64,000 nt of DNA from Niabella insulamsoli (GTDB lineage: Bacteria > Bacteroidota > Bacteroidia > Chitinophagales > Chitinophagaceae): assembly GCF_039652435.2 (NCBI RefSeq), contig NZ_CP190246.1:124001-188000 (forward strand), in the 5' to 3' direction. The stretch's first letter is position 1. Each line of letters opens with the position of its first letter. Shown one piece after another: positions 1-8,715 of the stretch. The notes below the pieces were generated by a model. That model worked only from the letters and a program-made list of their open reading frames with translations. It was not told where the DNA came from and did no database searches. The position numbers and the translations under genes were made by a program.

Positions 1-153
1 ATAAAACAACGGAAACTTAAAATGAAAGCCGTGTGTTTTCATTTGCATCATGAAATTAATTCGCGGCACAACCAATCCATCAACTACAATAAATATCTTG
101 AAGTGGTGAAGTATAAGGTGGTTAAATGTAAACTGGGATTGGAGCTGCTCTGA
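1..153 (+). CDS. Glycosyltransferase, C-terminal fragment (cut by left edge)
   Basis: Frame 1 is open from the left edge to a TGA at 151-153, giving the last 50 residues of a protein that starts outside the window. The fragment contains a His-rich stretch (FHLHHE) followed by NSRHNQ and a lysine-rich tail. This resembles the C-terminal end of galactosyltransferase-like family 2 enzymes, where a histidine-containing HLxH...R motif closes the acceptor domain. The neighbours are all glycosyltransferases, which fits. An internal ATG at 22 could start a very short ORF, but the frame is open before it, so a truncated larger gene is more likely. The family assignment is an inference from a short piece. 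Confidence 0.5.
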   Translation: MKQRKLKMKAVCFHLHHEINSRHNQSINYNKYLEVVKYKVVKCKLGLELL

Positions 154-178
154 TAAGGCGCTCCAATCCGCGTTGAGT

Positions 179-1417
179 TTATAATTGATTGATGACAGCC
201 TTCAACCTGGATAAAATCAGGTCCCACGCATAATTGTTTTCTACGTAATTTTTCGCTTTTATGCTGTTCTCTTCCAGTACCCCTGGAGCGGAGGCTAAGA
301 CATTGAGTTTTTCTACAAAATCCGTTTCGCTTTCGTAATACTGAGCAGCAAAATCACTATCCAGGCAATGTTGTTTTAGAACAGGGCAATCGGCGTTTAC
401 CAATGCCGTTTTACCTAATTTCATAGCCTCCAAAAGCAGTAAGGAAAGACTTTCGCTTTTAGAAGGATTGATGACCACCGTCGCATTTTCAATCAAAGTT
501 GTTTTCTCACTTTCTGTAACAAAACCGGTGTAAAGAATATCAGGATGATCATTCTTAGGCATAAAAACACCTCCGGTTAAAACGAGCTTTAGGTCACCGC
601 CATACTTATGCTTATAAGCTATAAAATAGGGAACCAGATCGTTCATTTTACTTTCACAGACGCGGCCAAAATATAGCGCATACTTTTCGGGTAAATCATA
701 TTTTTCTTTTACCAATGCCACGGGCGCTGCGGGTGCAATATCAACGCCGACCGCAACGACGCTATTGGGCGCCAGGCTGCGTGTGAATATCTTTTTCGCC
801 AGCGCTTGCTCTTTTACGGAGTTGAACGCAATATGTCCGACGTTAGAAAAAAGATGAGAATAAATGGAATGAAAAATGCCGCCTTCGTGATAGTGAATGG
901 TAGGAATGATCACTGATTTTTCCGGCGCTATTTGTGATCCAAAAAAAGTATAAGGCGACACATAGGAAAAGAAAATAAGCGCTTTGCTGGCGCTATGATT
1001 AACTTTGAGATATTGCAGCAGATCTTCAGAATAAAATTCGCTCACCCTCAGCAGGGCCGCATCGTTTTTAACGCCGAAGTTCCAAACGGGGAACAGGTTA
1101 AAAAACAGAGAATCCATCCGAAGCCTATAGATCATCCGGCGCAGTTTCCGGCTCCATTTTGCGCGCTTCCGGATGGCATTATAAACCTGTTGATCAAAAG
1201 GCCGGGAAGAGAACCGTTTTACCGTCACGTTGTTTATCACCTCGGCGCCTTCCGCGTATTCCTGTTCTAAGGTTTTGTAGTTTTTGATCCTGCTGGTAAG
1301 CACTTCGACATTATAAGTGTCGCTAAGCCGCTCCGCGAGCATCCTGCAATGCACTTCCGCGCCCCCATTGACATCCAGGCCATACCGAAGTGCTACAAAA
1401 GTTATTTTTTCTTTCAA
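179..1417 (-). CDS. Glycosyltransferase family 4
   Basis: A 412-residue GT-B type glycosyltransferase that would move a sugar from a nucleotide-sugar donor to a surface glycan in the cytoplasm. The N-terminus carries the glycine-rich acceptor-side motif RYGLDVNGGAEVH. The C-terminal half has the GT4 donor-site pattern: LYFGRV at about residue 245, then NPSKSESLSLLLLEAMKLGK, in which the E-x7-E region binds the nucleotide sugar. The start codon is TTG (1415-1417); no in-frame ATG gives a better N-terminus. It is divergent from, and clearly paralogous to, the gene at 1492-2763, which shares the same N-terminal motif and overall order. Donor and acceptor cannot be told from sequence. Confidence 0.88.
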   Translation of the reverse strand: MKEKITFVALRYGLDVNGGAEVHCRMLAERLSDTYNVEVLTSRIKNYKTLEQEYAEGAEVINNVTVKRFSSRPFDQQVYNAIRKRAKWSRKLRRMIYRLRMDSLFFNLFPVWNFGVKNDAALLRVSEFYSEDLLQYLKVNHSASKALIFFSYVSPYTFFGSQIAPEKSVIIPTIHYHEGGIFHSIYSHLFSNVGHIAFNSVKEQALAKKIFTRSLAPNSVVAVGVDIAPAAPVALVKEKYDLPEKYALYFGRVCESKMNDLVPYFIAYKHKYGGDLKLVLTGGVFMPKNDHPDILYTGFVTESEKTTLIENATVVINPSKSESLSLLLLEAMKLGKTALVNADCPVLKQHCLDSDFAAQYYESETDFVEKLNVLASAPGVLEENSIKAKNYVENNYAWDLILSRLKAVINQL

Positions 1418-1491
1418 CCGTATTAATTTTATTCTAAAACAAGCCGAAAAGAGCCAAGGTTCATTTTTGGCTAACTTTATGGCTTCTAATT

Positions 1492-2763
1492 ATGCTAAAA
1501 GACAGAAAAAAAATTGCGATAGTGTGCCAAAGATATGGGATTGAGGTAAACGGCGGCGCCGAATACCACGCTCGTTTACTGGCCGAAAAGCTTTCTTCTG
1601 CATACGATATTACCGTCCTCACCACGACGGCCATAGATTACCACACCTGGGAAAATTTTTTTGACGAGGGGGCCGAACATATTAATGGAGTTTTGGTTAG
1701 CAGGTTTGCCACTATTGAGCCGAAACCCCGCCAGCTGCGAAAGTCAAGGCGGATCATTTTTGGTAACCGAAAGTACTTTAAATTTCTTAGAGCCCTCGGC
1801 ATTTTCAATTTTCTAAACGAAAAGCTTAGACTCACACGCGTCTCACCAAGAGAAAGCGAAGAATGGTTGAAGTGCCAAGGGCCTTATTGTCCGGGAATGA
1901 TGGAATTTATCAAGTCCAATGAGTCGCTTTATGATGCATTCATATTTTTTACATATTTGTATTATCCCACAGCTATTGGAATGCCGCTCGTAAGACACAA
2001 ATCGATCTTCATACCTACCGCTCACGACGAGCCCCCATTGTACAGGCCGCCCTATGCCGCTCTTTTTAGTCAACCAAAATTCATTATGTACAATTCACAG
2101 GCAGAAAAAGACCTGGTCGAATCTCATTTTAAACAGTATACAAAAGCACATGACGTAGCCGGAGTGGGCATTACCCCTCATATTCCGTCGGATGTCAGGG
2201 GTTCTTCGGATTTAATTCCAGATAGTCCTTACTTTCTTTATATTGGTCGGATTGAGAGGAACAAGGGGTGTCATGAACTGGTAAGTTTTTTTAAAGAATA
2301 CGCCACCGGAAAGAAACTAAAACTGGTGATGGTGGGCAGAGATTTTATGGATTTAGAGGCATCAGATATAATTGTAAAAACAGGATTTATATCAGATGAT
2401 CAAAAATATCAACTGCTGGAAAAGTGCGTTGCGCTAATCATACCGTCTAAATATGAAAGCTTGTCGATGGTTGCGCTGGAAGCAATGATACAAGGTAAAA
2501 TAGTAATTGTTAACGGAGCCTGTGAGGTGCTCAAAGACCATGTGGAGAACAGCAAATCCGGGTTTTATTATAAAACGTACCAGGAATTTTGTGTTGTGTT
2601 GAATAACGCTCTGGGAATGCCACCAGATGATGTGGCGCAAAATAAAGAGAACGCCATCGCGTATGTGAAAAAGCATTACACCTGGGAAAGTATATTACGC
2701 AAGTTCGATCAGGCCATTGCGTATGTTACAGATGAAAAGGCGCGAGATCAAAGGCTTTCGTAA
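1492..2763 (+). CDS. Glycosyltransferase family 4
   Basis: A 423-residue GT4 enzyme, paralogous to the divergent gene at 179-1417. The N-terminal motif RYGIEVNGGAEYHARLLAEKL matches its neighbour nearly position for position. The donor half has YIGRIERNKG near residue 250 and IPSKYESLSMVALEAM, the GT4 nucleotide-sugar site. No membrane segment is obvious, so it should act in the cytoplasm or at the inner face of the membrane. Its last 16 bases overlap the 3' end of the convergent gene at 2748-3389. The intergenic 74 bp holds the start regions of both GT4 genes; a weak -7-like TAACTTTA lies at 1472-1479. Confidence 0.88.
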   Translation: MLKDRKKIAIVCQRYGIEVNGGAEYHARLLAEKLSSAYDITVLTTTAIDYHTWENFFDEGAEHINGVLVSRFATIEPKPRQLRKSRRIIFGNRKYFKFLRALGIFNFLNEKLRLTRVSPRESEEWLKCQGPYCPGMMEFIKSNESLYDAFIFFTYLYYPTAIGMPLVRHKSIFIPTAHDEPPLYRPPYAALFSQPKFIMYNSQAEKDLVESHFKQYTKAHDVAGVGITPHIPSDVRGSSDLIPDSPYFLYIGRIERNKGCHELVSFFKEYATGKKLKLVMVGRDFMDLEASDIIVKTGFISDDQKYQLLEKCVALIIPSKYESLSMVALEAMIQGKIVIVNGACEVLKDHVENSKSGFYYKTYQEFCVVLNNALGMPPDDVAQNKENAIAYVKKHYTWESILRKFDQAIAYVTDEKARDQRLS

Positions 2764-3389
2764 AATTCGTTTTGGCGAATTTGTTTGTCAAGTTTTTTTG
2801 TGTGGATCAAACAGAGGTCAAACTTGTCAGCCGGCAACAGTTTTTGTCTCTCAAATCCCACAAGCACTTCGTGAACCTTATTGTCCCATCGAATGCCTTT
2901 ATTGAGTTTAAAAAGCCTCATCTGATAGTCAGGGTAATTGATGTAGTTTTTCTCGTTGGTGGTCCAATTCCATTTTTTAATATACTCGGGCGTAATACCT
3001 TCAACAGTATTTATCCGCGGAACACCGAAGCAATCATATTTGTTTTTTATTCTTAAGAGGAAGCGGAGTTTTTGTAGCAAACTCTTTTGGGGAATCTCAT
3101 CCGCGTCAATTTGAAAAAGATAATCGCCTTTAGCCTCCGAGATCAAATTATTTTTAAAGCTGCTGAAATCGCCGTTTAGCTTTTTCTCTATTATTTTAAT
3201 GTGGTGATTATATTTTTCCAGTACCAGCTCCACGTTTTTACTGGACCGGGTCATATCTCTCAGCACAATGATTTCATCCCTTGTCTTTAGAAATGGAATG
3301 AGTGAATTCAGCAATGCATCCAACTCAACAGCCTCATCACAAACCGTGATGCCATACGAAATTTTTATTTTTTTAAAAAAAGCTACCAT
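2748..3389 (-). CDS. Glycosyltransferase family 2 (short)
   Basis: A 213-residue family 2 glycosyltransferase. It begins with the GT-A fold pattern KISYGITVCDEAVELDALLN and carries the metal-binding DxD-type motif in FQIDADEIP near residue 95. The later VHEV resembles the conserved end of WaaE-like family 2 enzymes. It lacks the membrane or acceptor domain of longer relatives, but the catalytic domain looks whole. The ATG at 3387-3389 overlaps the TAA of the upstream gene by one base (TAATG), so the two are translationally coupled in one transcript reading left. The 3' end overlaps the convergent GT4 gene by 16 bp. Confidence 0.85.
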   Translation of the reverse strand: MVAFFKKIKISYGITVCDEAVELDALLNSLIPFLKTRDEIIVLRDMTRSSKNVELVLEKYNHHIKIIEKKLNGDFSSFKNNLISEAKGDYLFQIDADEIPQKSLLQKLRFLLRIKNKYDCFGVPRINTVEGITPEYIKKWNWTTNEKNYINYPDYQMRLFKLNKGIRWDNKVHEVLVGFERQKLLPADKFDLCLIHTKKLDKQIRQNEFYESL

Positions 3390-4543
3390 TAGTTTCTTAC
3401 TATTAATTCGTGTTGATAGGTTTTTAAATGATTGATTTTTATTCTCAGGTCACCGATGGTTAACCTGTTCCCAAAAAAAAATCTTTTTTTCAATCGAAAC
3501 CATTTAGAATGTAATCTTTTGTCCAATTCGTCGGCCAGGTTCTCAAACTTTTTCAGATTGTCTTCATTCAAATCAGCGGTATTAAAATAGATTAAAATAT
3601 CGTCACCTGTGAGTTCCTGATCGGTAAATTTTTTTAACAGGTCGAATCGGGTATAGGGCTGTTCTTCTGCAATGTAATCAGTAGGATCAAATGTGGTAAA
3701 TATCCTGGACACAAAGGGTTCAAGCTGCTTTAAGGCAGCTTTGTTAGCATTTTTTAAATTTAGGCCGTATTGTCTTTTTTGTTTTGACACCGCGTTAATC
3801 TGAAATCCCCATTTTCTGCAAAAATTTCTGTTCGACCGTGTTTCTATCTTTTTAGTCTTATGGATGTAGTCGTTGGAGAACCGTGAGGTTTTACTTACAA
3901 AATGATATGCAATAGCGCTATGAGACTGATAAAAATTGAGGCCCCACATACCAAGTCGGTATAAAATATCATTGTCCTCACAAAACATTGGGTCAAATAA
4001 AGGATCGAGGCCGTTAATCTTTACAAGTGTTGATCTACTCGTCAATAAAAAAAATGTAGGATCGGTAGTTGGCGTGCTGTCCGTCTTTTCTGTCGAAGAA
4101 CTAAAATGCCGAAACGCGCCTAACTGGAAACTATCGAGATCAGCGCCAAAATCTTTGACGATTTTCCAATCGTGCGGATCGTCCGAAAAAATGGGAGGTT
4201 CCACCACCTTGTAAAAAAGGACTTTGTCTGCCGCAGCTTCCTTTACCAGGTTTTCTGCGAACCCATTCCCCAGAACCATGTCATTATGCAAAAAAGCCAC
4301 AAACTCTTTTGTTGCCAAATCGATACACTTGTTGTACGTGTCAGAAAGCGTTTTATTTTCCGTTGAGTAATGATATTGTAAATTTTCATCGGAAAGACTG
4401 TCTAACCAGCTATGAGTATCATCGGTACTACCATAGCTTACAAAAACCAACTCAATGTCAGGGTAAAGAGCCCGGGTAGTAGCATAAAAATGCTTGGTAT
4501 ATGCTATATTATTTTTAAGGCCTACCAACAGCGATATATTCAT
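3389..4543 (-). CDS. Glycosyltransferase family 2
   Basis: A 384-residue family 2 glycosyltransferase. The N-terminus (ISLLVGLKNNIAYTKHFY) starts a GT-A domain. FVSYGSTDDTHSW is the donor-binding region, and FLHNDMVLGNGF holds the metal-binding acidic pair near residue 90. The C-terminal 150 residues are lysine-rich and match no family I know. I chose the ATG at 4541-4543; an in-frame TTG three codons upstream (4550-4552) is possible but less likely. It overlaps the following GT2 gene by one base. It probably decorates a surface polysaccharide; the substrate is unknown. Confidence 0.83.
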   Translation of the reverse strand: MNISLLVGLKNNIAYTKHFYATTRALYPDIELVFVSYGSTDDTHSWLDSLSDENLQYHYSTENKTLSDTYNKCIDLATKEFVAFLHNDMVLGNGFAENLVKEAAADKVLFYKVVEPPIFSDDPHDWKIVKDFGADLDSFQLGAFRHFSSSTEKTDSTPTTDPTFFLLTSRSTLVKINGLDPLFDPMFCEDNDILYRLGMWGLNFYQSHSAIAYHFVSKTSRFSNDYIHKTKKIETRSNRNFCRKWGFQINAVSKQKRQYGLNLKNANKAALKQLEPFVSRIFTTFDPTDYIAEEQPYTRFDLLKKFTDQELTGDDILIYFNTADLNEDNLKKFENLADELDKRLHSKWFRLKKRFFFGNRLTIGDLRIKINHLKTYQHELIVRN

Positions 4544-4590
4544 TGTAAACAATTATTTGAGTATAAAGGAAAGCTTTTTAGCAAATACGG

Positions 4591-5466
4591 CTACCGTTTC
4601 ATCAAATATTCCACCTTCTTATCTCCCCAAAGCTGATCAACTTTTTGCTTCAGACGCCGGTTCGTGGTGCTCGATATCCTGACCACCGGGCAGGTTGACA
4701 AATCTATAGTGCGAAAGCGCTTTAGTTGTTCCTCAAAGCTTAAGCCCAGCATCTGGTTTTCCATAAAAAAGGCGCTGATCAGCTCGTTCCACTCTTTCTT
4801 GTTCGACCAGTAATGAGCCACATGGCCATCAGCAGCTTCAAGGCCATAGCTTTGTGCCAGCGCTACCGACAAGGCAAATTGCTCTACAAACTGGTCCTTC
4901 ACCTGCGCGCGGCACATTTCATCGCAAAGCTTTAAGGCCAGTTCCATCTCCTTTCCCCCAAGTTGATTGGGCGTGAAAACAACACCGGCATTCCACATTT
5001 CCATGGATTCCAGGCCACTTAAACCTGCAATTGTTATATTTTTCAATTGGCGGCTCATAGTTTTCATTGTTTTGGAAGGTAGCCTTTTTAGCGGCCCCTC
5101 ATTCTCAAACATAGCGGCCTGCCGGCTCTCGCTCCATTTTTCAAAATCCTGTGCGCCGCCATAAAAAAATGTATCAGAATCGAGGTAAAGAACAGGGCTG
5201 CCGCTGTATAAAGAACAGATTTTTTCAATAGCTTTGAGTTTCACCCGCCAGAAAAACTGGTAAGGCCCTCTCCATTTATTTAATAAAGCCGCGTCGGCCT
5301 CAATGATATTCAGCTTGCTTTTGATAGAAGCATAATACCAGGGTTTATCTGTGATCACGTTGATGCTGGCTGGCGAAATTTCTTTGGCCAGAAAAGAATA
5401 AATGGAAAAATAGGCTTGGGAATGGTTGCTAATATTATCCCCAAATGTCAGGTAGAGTAAGTTCAT
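4591..5466 (-). CDS. GT8-like nucleotide-sugar transferase
   Basis: A 291-residue cytoplasmic protein with a GT-A type acidic motif, VLYLDSDTFFYGG, near residue 95. This is the pattern of GT8-like and DUF6734-like sugar transferases. Other conserved-looking pieces are the N-terminal LYLTFGDNISNH and MWNAGVVF near residue 160, typical of the second half of this fold. It lies just upstream of the two GT2 genes on the same strand and is probably the first gene of that three-gene transcript (spacing 47 bp). It starts with ATG 55 bp from the divergent GT2 gene. The exact family and sugar are uncertain. Confidence 0.72.
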   Translation of the reverse strand: MNLLYLTFGDNISNHSQAYFSIYSFLAKEISPASINVITDKPWYYASIKSKLNIIEADAALLNKWRGPYQFFWRVKLKAIEKICSLYSGSPVLYLDSDTFFYGGAQDFEKWSESRQAAMFENEGPLKRLPSKTMKTMSRQLKNITIAGLSGLESMEMWNAGVVFTPNQLGGKEMELALKLCDEMCRAQVKDQFVEQFALSVALAQSYGLEAADGHVAHYWSNKKEWNELISAFFMENQMLGLSFEEQLKRFRTIDLSTCPVVRISSTTNRRLKQKVDQLWGDKKVEYLMKR

Positions 5467-5521
5467 ATCGAGTTGCTTGGGGCAAATGTATAAGAATATT
5501 TGAAGCTAAAATTTTATAAGG

Positions 5522-6448
5522 TTGCAAAAGCCACGGGTGTCTATAGTAATGTGCACTTATAACGGCGCTGCTTTTATCGAGCAGCAATTGGCTTGCATTG
5601 CAGGCCAATCTTATCCCTTGCACGAAATAATTATCGTCGACGATGCCTCTACCGATGCTACTTTTTCATTATTGCAAAACTGGCAGCAAAAAAACGAGCT
5701 AATTCGACTATACCGCAATCCCACCAACCTGGGAGTTCACAAAAACTTTGAAAAAGCCATCAGGCTCGCCACGGGGGACTATATTTCTATTGCCGACCAG
5801 GACGATATATGGCTGCCGGAAAAAACGAAATTGCTGGCAGAAGCTTTGGAACGCCATCCCGAAAGTATGTTGGCCCACTGCCGGAGCGCCACACTGAAGC
5901 AGGGCCGGCTCAGTTATGCCAATCACAAGCTACACCGGCATTTCAGCGGTCCGGACACGCGTAAATTGATCTTTTTTAATCAGGTCAACGGGCATGGCAT
6001 GATGTTTAAAAAGAAAGTTTTAGAACAAGCGCTACCGATTCCTCCGGGCATGTTTTACGATTGGTGGATTGCGGTAGTTGCGACAACCTGCGGCGCTGTT
6101 ATTTCGGTCGATAAAACGCTGGTGCACCACCGTATCCACGAAACGAACGCTCATTTCACCTCCGGGCGACCTAAATCGGAGCCCGACCACGACGAGGTAA
6201 TTGATCATATAACCACGCTGGCAACGCTAAATGACGAAACGCGTTGCTTTGCCCAGGCGCTCAGTACGTTAATAAAGGAAAATCCATCGTCAAATAAAAA
6301 TGTCAATTGGCGCCTGTTTTTATTTCTATTTCGGCACCGGCGTATTATTTTTGGCCATAAAAGAAGATGGGCGCCGCTTTTTTCTTATCTTAAGAATGCG
6401 ATAAAATATGCCAAAGCAAGATACCGCCACGCAGGGGTGTCGTTTTAA
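5522..6448 (+). CDS. Glycosyltransferase family 2 (rhamnosyltransferase-like)
   Basis: A 308-residue family 2 enzyme with a textbook N-terminus: VSIVMCTYNGAAFIEQQL, then EIIIVDDASTDATF, then YISIADQDDIWLP (metal site) near residue 95. The region around residue 180 (MFYDWWIAVVA) with the following HxxHETN is typical of rhamnosyltransferase-like members. The start is a TTG at 5522 directly after AAGG. An in-frame stop at 5507-5509 leaves no earlier start, and the next ATG lies inside the conserved core. The 3' end is three bases from the next GT2 gene, so the two form an operon. Confidence 0.88.
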   Translation: MQKPRVSIVMCTYNGAAFIEQQLACIAGQSYPLHEIIIVDDASTDATFSLLQNWQQKNELIRLYRNPTNLGVHKNFEKAIRLATGDYISIADQDDIWLPEKTKLLAEALERHPESMLAHCRSATLKQGRLSYANHKLHRHFSGPDTRKLIFFNQVNGHGMMFKKKVLEQALPIPPGMFYDWWIAVVATTCGAVISVDKTLVHHRIHETNAHFTSGRPKSEPDHDEVIDHITTLATLNDETRCFAQALSTLIKENPSSNKNVNWRLFLFLFRHRRIIFGHKRRWAPLFSYLKNAIKYAKARYRHAGVSF

Positions 6449-6451
6449 GCT

Positions 6452-7213
6452 ATGAACAATTTGTCTGTTGTCATACTGACCAAAAATGCGCAAGCAACCA
6501 TATCGGCGGCTGTTGACAGCGCATTGCTTGTCACACACGAGGTAATAGTGGTGGACAGCGGCAGCGCAGACAATACGCTGAAAATTGCGGAGCAACAGGG
6601 AGCCCGCGTGATATGCATTCAATGGAAAGGCTATGGAGATGCCCGCAACAGCGGCGCCGCGGAGGCAACGAACGCTTATATTTTAAATATCGATGCCGAC
6701 GAGGTTATCACCGAACAGCTTGCCGAAAGTATTAATCAGCTGCAGCCGGAAGCCAAAACTATTTATGGTTTTAAGCGCATGAACTATCTGGGAACCAAGG
6801 AAATAAAGCATGGCGAATGGTCTAACGACCGGGTGTGGAGGCTTTATAATAAAAACGAAACGCGCTGGAACCTAAGCGAAGTACATGAAAAGCTGGATGG
6901 CGGCGGTTTCCGGAAGACCATGCTGCGTGGCGCGCTGCGACATTTTACCGCTGATTCTATCGCATCTTACCAAAAAAAAATGGATGGTTATGCGCGCTTA
7001 TCGGCAAAAAAATACCGCGATCAGCACAAAAAAATCGGGTGGGGCAAAACCCTGCTTTCCCCTCTTTTTAATTTGGTTAAAAACTATATTTTCCGCTTGG
7101 GTATTCTCGACGGAAAGGCCGGATGGGACATCGCCAAAGCGCATTTTCAATACACCCGCAACAAATACCTTTATTTGCGCCGCCTGAAAGAAGGTAAGCC
7201 GGAAACAACCTAA
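6452..7213 (+). CDS. Glycosyltransferase family 2 (WaaE/KdtX-like)
   Basis: A 253-residue GT2 enzyme of the type annotated as lipopolysaccharide core glycosyltransferase (WaaE/KdtX group). Visible motifs are LSVVILTKNAQATI at the start, HEVIVVDSGSADNT, YGDARNSG, and ILNIDADEVIT as the metal site near residue 80. NDRVWRLYNK and VHEKL near residue 145 are typical of this group. The C-terminus has a basic, partly hydrophobic segment (LFNLVKNYIFRLGI) that may touch the inner membrane. It follows the preceding GT2 gene by 3 bp. The assignment to LPS core synthesis is from family resemblance only. Confidence 0.87.
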   Translation: MNNLSVVILTKNAQATISAAVDSALLVTHEVIVVDSGSADNTLKIAEQQGARVICIQWKGYGDARNSGAAEATNAYILNIDADEVITEQLAESINQLQPEAKTIYGFKRMNYLGTKEIKHGEWSNDRVWRLYNKNETRWNLSEVHEKLDGGGFRKTMLRGALRHFTADSIASYQKKMDGYARLSAKKYRDQHKKIGWGKTLLSPLFNLVKNYIFRLGILDGKAGWDIAKAHFQYTRNKYLYLRRLKEGKPETT

Positions 7214-7249
7214 AAGCAGCTTTGGCCTCTTTTTCGCATATTTGTAAAC

Positions 7250-7888
7250 ATGACCAATTTCATTCCCATATTTCCCTTACAGGTAGTAGTGTTTCCTGGC
7301 GAAGAATTAAATCTTCACATTTTTGAACCCAGGTATAAACAATTGATTAAGGAATGTTACGAGCAGCGTAAGCCTTTTGGTATTCCTTCCGTCATTGGTA
7401 ATGAGCTGAAGGATTACGGTTCACTTCTTTATGTTAAAGAAATAGCTAAAACATATCCCGGCGGTGAAATGGATATCAAAACCAGGGGCGAAAAAATTTT
7501 CAGGATTTTGGAAGTGATTAAAGAAGTTCCGGAAAAATTATATTCGGGCGCTATTGTCAATTATCCTCATAACGAATTCAACGGCGACGAAGACATCATG
7601 AAGGTGCTGATCGGAAAAATGCGAGATATGCACGCTGGTTTGCAGGCTAAAAAAGATTTTCATAAATCAGATGGGGAACTGACGGTTTATGACATCGCTC
7701 ATCATTCGGGTCTTACGCTCGAGCAGGAATATGAATTTTTGCAGCTTACGCAGGAACGCCAGCGCCAGGAATATTTAAAAAGGCATTTTGAGGCAGCGCT
7801 GCCGGCAATTGAAGAAATGAGGCAATTGCGCGAAAAAATCCAGATGAACGGGCATTTTAAAAACCTGGAAGGGTTTGATGTGAAATAA
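7250..7888 (+). CDS. LON substrate-binding domain protein
   Basis: A 212-residue stand-alone protein with the N-terminal substrate-binding domain of Lon protease but no AAA+ or protease part. The opening FIPIFPLQVVVFPGEELNLHIFEPRYKQL is the family signature, split here only by ordinary variation. The C-terminal third is helical (LTLEQEYEFLQLTQERQRQEYL). Stand-alone LON-domain proteins are common in bacteria and their role is not settled. A near-consensus -7 box (CATATTTG, 7237-7244) ends six bases before the ATG. It lies between the glycan genes and coaX and is probably its own unit. Confidence 0.85.
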   Translation: MTNFIPIFPLQVVVFPGEELNLHIFEPRYKQLIKECYEQRKPFGIPSVIGNELKDYGSLLYVKEIAKTYPGGEMDIKTRGEKIFRILEVIKEVPEKLYSGAIVNYPHNEFNGDEDIMKVLIGKMRDMHAGLQAKKDFHKSDGELTVYDIAHHSGLTLEQEYEFLQLTQERQRQEYLKRHFEAALPAIEEMRQLREKIQMNGHFKNLEGFDVK

Positions 7889-7986
7889 AAATAAGTTCTT
7901 TTTCGTCGTTTATGGCCAATTGCACAAGCTATAAGCACTGAACTATTATCAATCAGCTTTTTCCAACTTTTCACTATTTTCACATT

Positions 7987-8715
7987 ATGTCGACAACACT
8001 ATGTTTTGATTTTGGCAATACGCGCAAAAAAGTAGCGGTGTTTAGCAAAGATCAAATTTCCAAAGTACTAACCTTAGAAGATGATGCCAGCGCCACCCTT
8101 TCTTCTTTGATAGAAACTTACCGGCCTAAAAAGTCGATTTTATCTTCAGTCATCGATCATAACCCGGAAATGGAAGACCTGCTGAAAAGAAACACCCGTT
8201 TCCATTTACTGAATCATGCGTCGAAGCTGCCGATTACCGTTCCCGTTGCAAAACCGGATACGATGGGGGCCGATCGTTTGGCCATCGCAGCGGGAGGTGT
8301 GCATCTTTTTCCTGGTAAAAATCTGTTGCTGGTAGGGCTGGGAACCTGCATCACCATGAATTTTGTAAACAAGTATAATGAGTTTCTGGGTGGGTCCATT
8401 TCTCCGGGGCTTGAGATGCGGCTAAAATCTTTACAATATTACACCGCCAAGCTTCCCTATACCAGGGCCAAGGCCGATGTGCCGCTGATCGGATACGACA
8501 CCGATACTAATATTTTGTCGGGTGTGATACTGGGAATGAGTTATGAAATAGATGGCTTTATAGACGCCTATCAGGCTAAATTTGACAACTTTAACGTGGT
8601 CTTAACCGGCGGTGATACGCAACATTTGGCATCACACGTTAAAAACAGGATATTTGCCGACCCTGATTTAATATTTAAAGGTCTTTATGCGATTAGTGAA
8701 ATTAACAATGCTTAG
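7987..8715 (+). CDS. coaX: Type III pantothenate kinase
   Basis: Phosphorylates pantothenate in the first step of coenzyme A synthesis. The 242 residues show the ASKHA-fold marks of type III enzymes: CFDFGNTRKKVAVF at the start (phosphate 1), DTMGADRLAIAAG near residue 95, and LLVGLGTCITMNFV near 120. These are followed by the GGSISPGLEMRLKSL segment and VVLTGGD near 200. Length and motif order are normal. The stop codon overlaps the start of the next gene by 8 bp (ATGCTTAG), so coaX and the barrel-protein gene are coupled. Confidence 0.95.
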   Translation: MSTTLCFDFGNTRKKVAVFSKDQISKVLTLEDDASATLSSLIETYRPKKSILSSVIDHNPEMEDLLKRNTRFHLLNHASKLPITVPVAKPDTMGADRLAIAAGGVHLFPGKNLLLVGLGTCITMNFVNKYNEFLGGSISPGLEMRLKSLQYYTAKLPYTRAKADVPLIGYDTDTNILSGVILGMSYEIDGFIDAYQAKFDNFNVVLTGGDTQHLASHVKNRIFADPDLIFKGLYAISEINNA

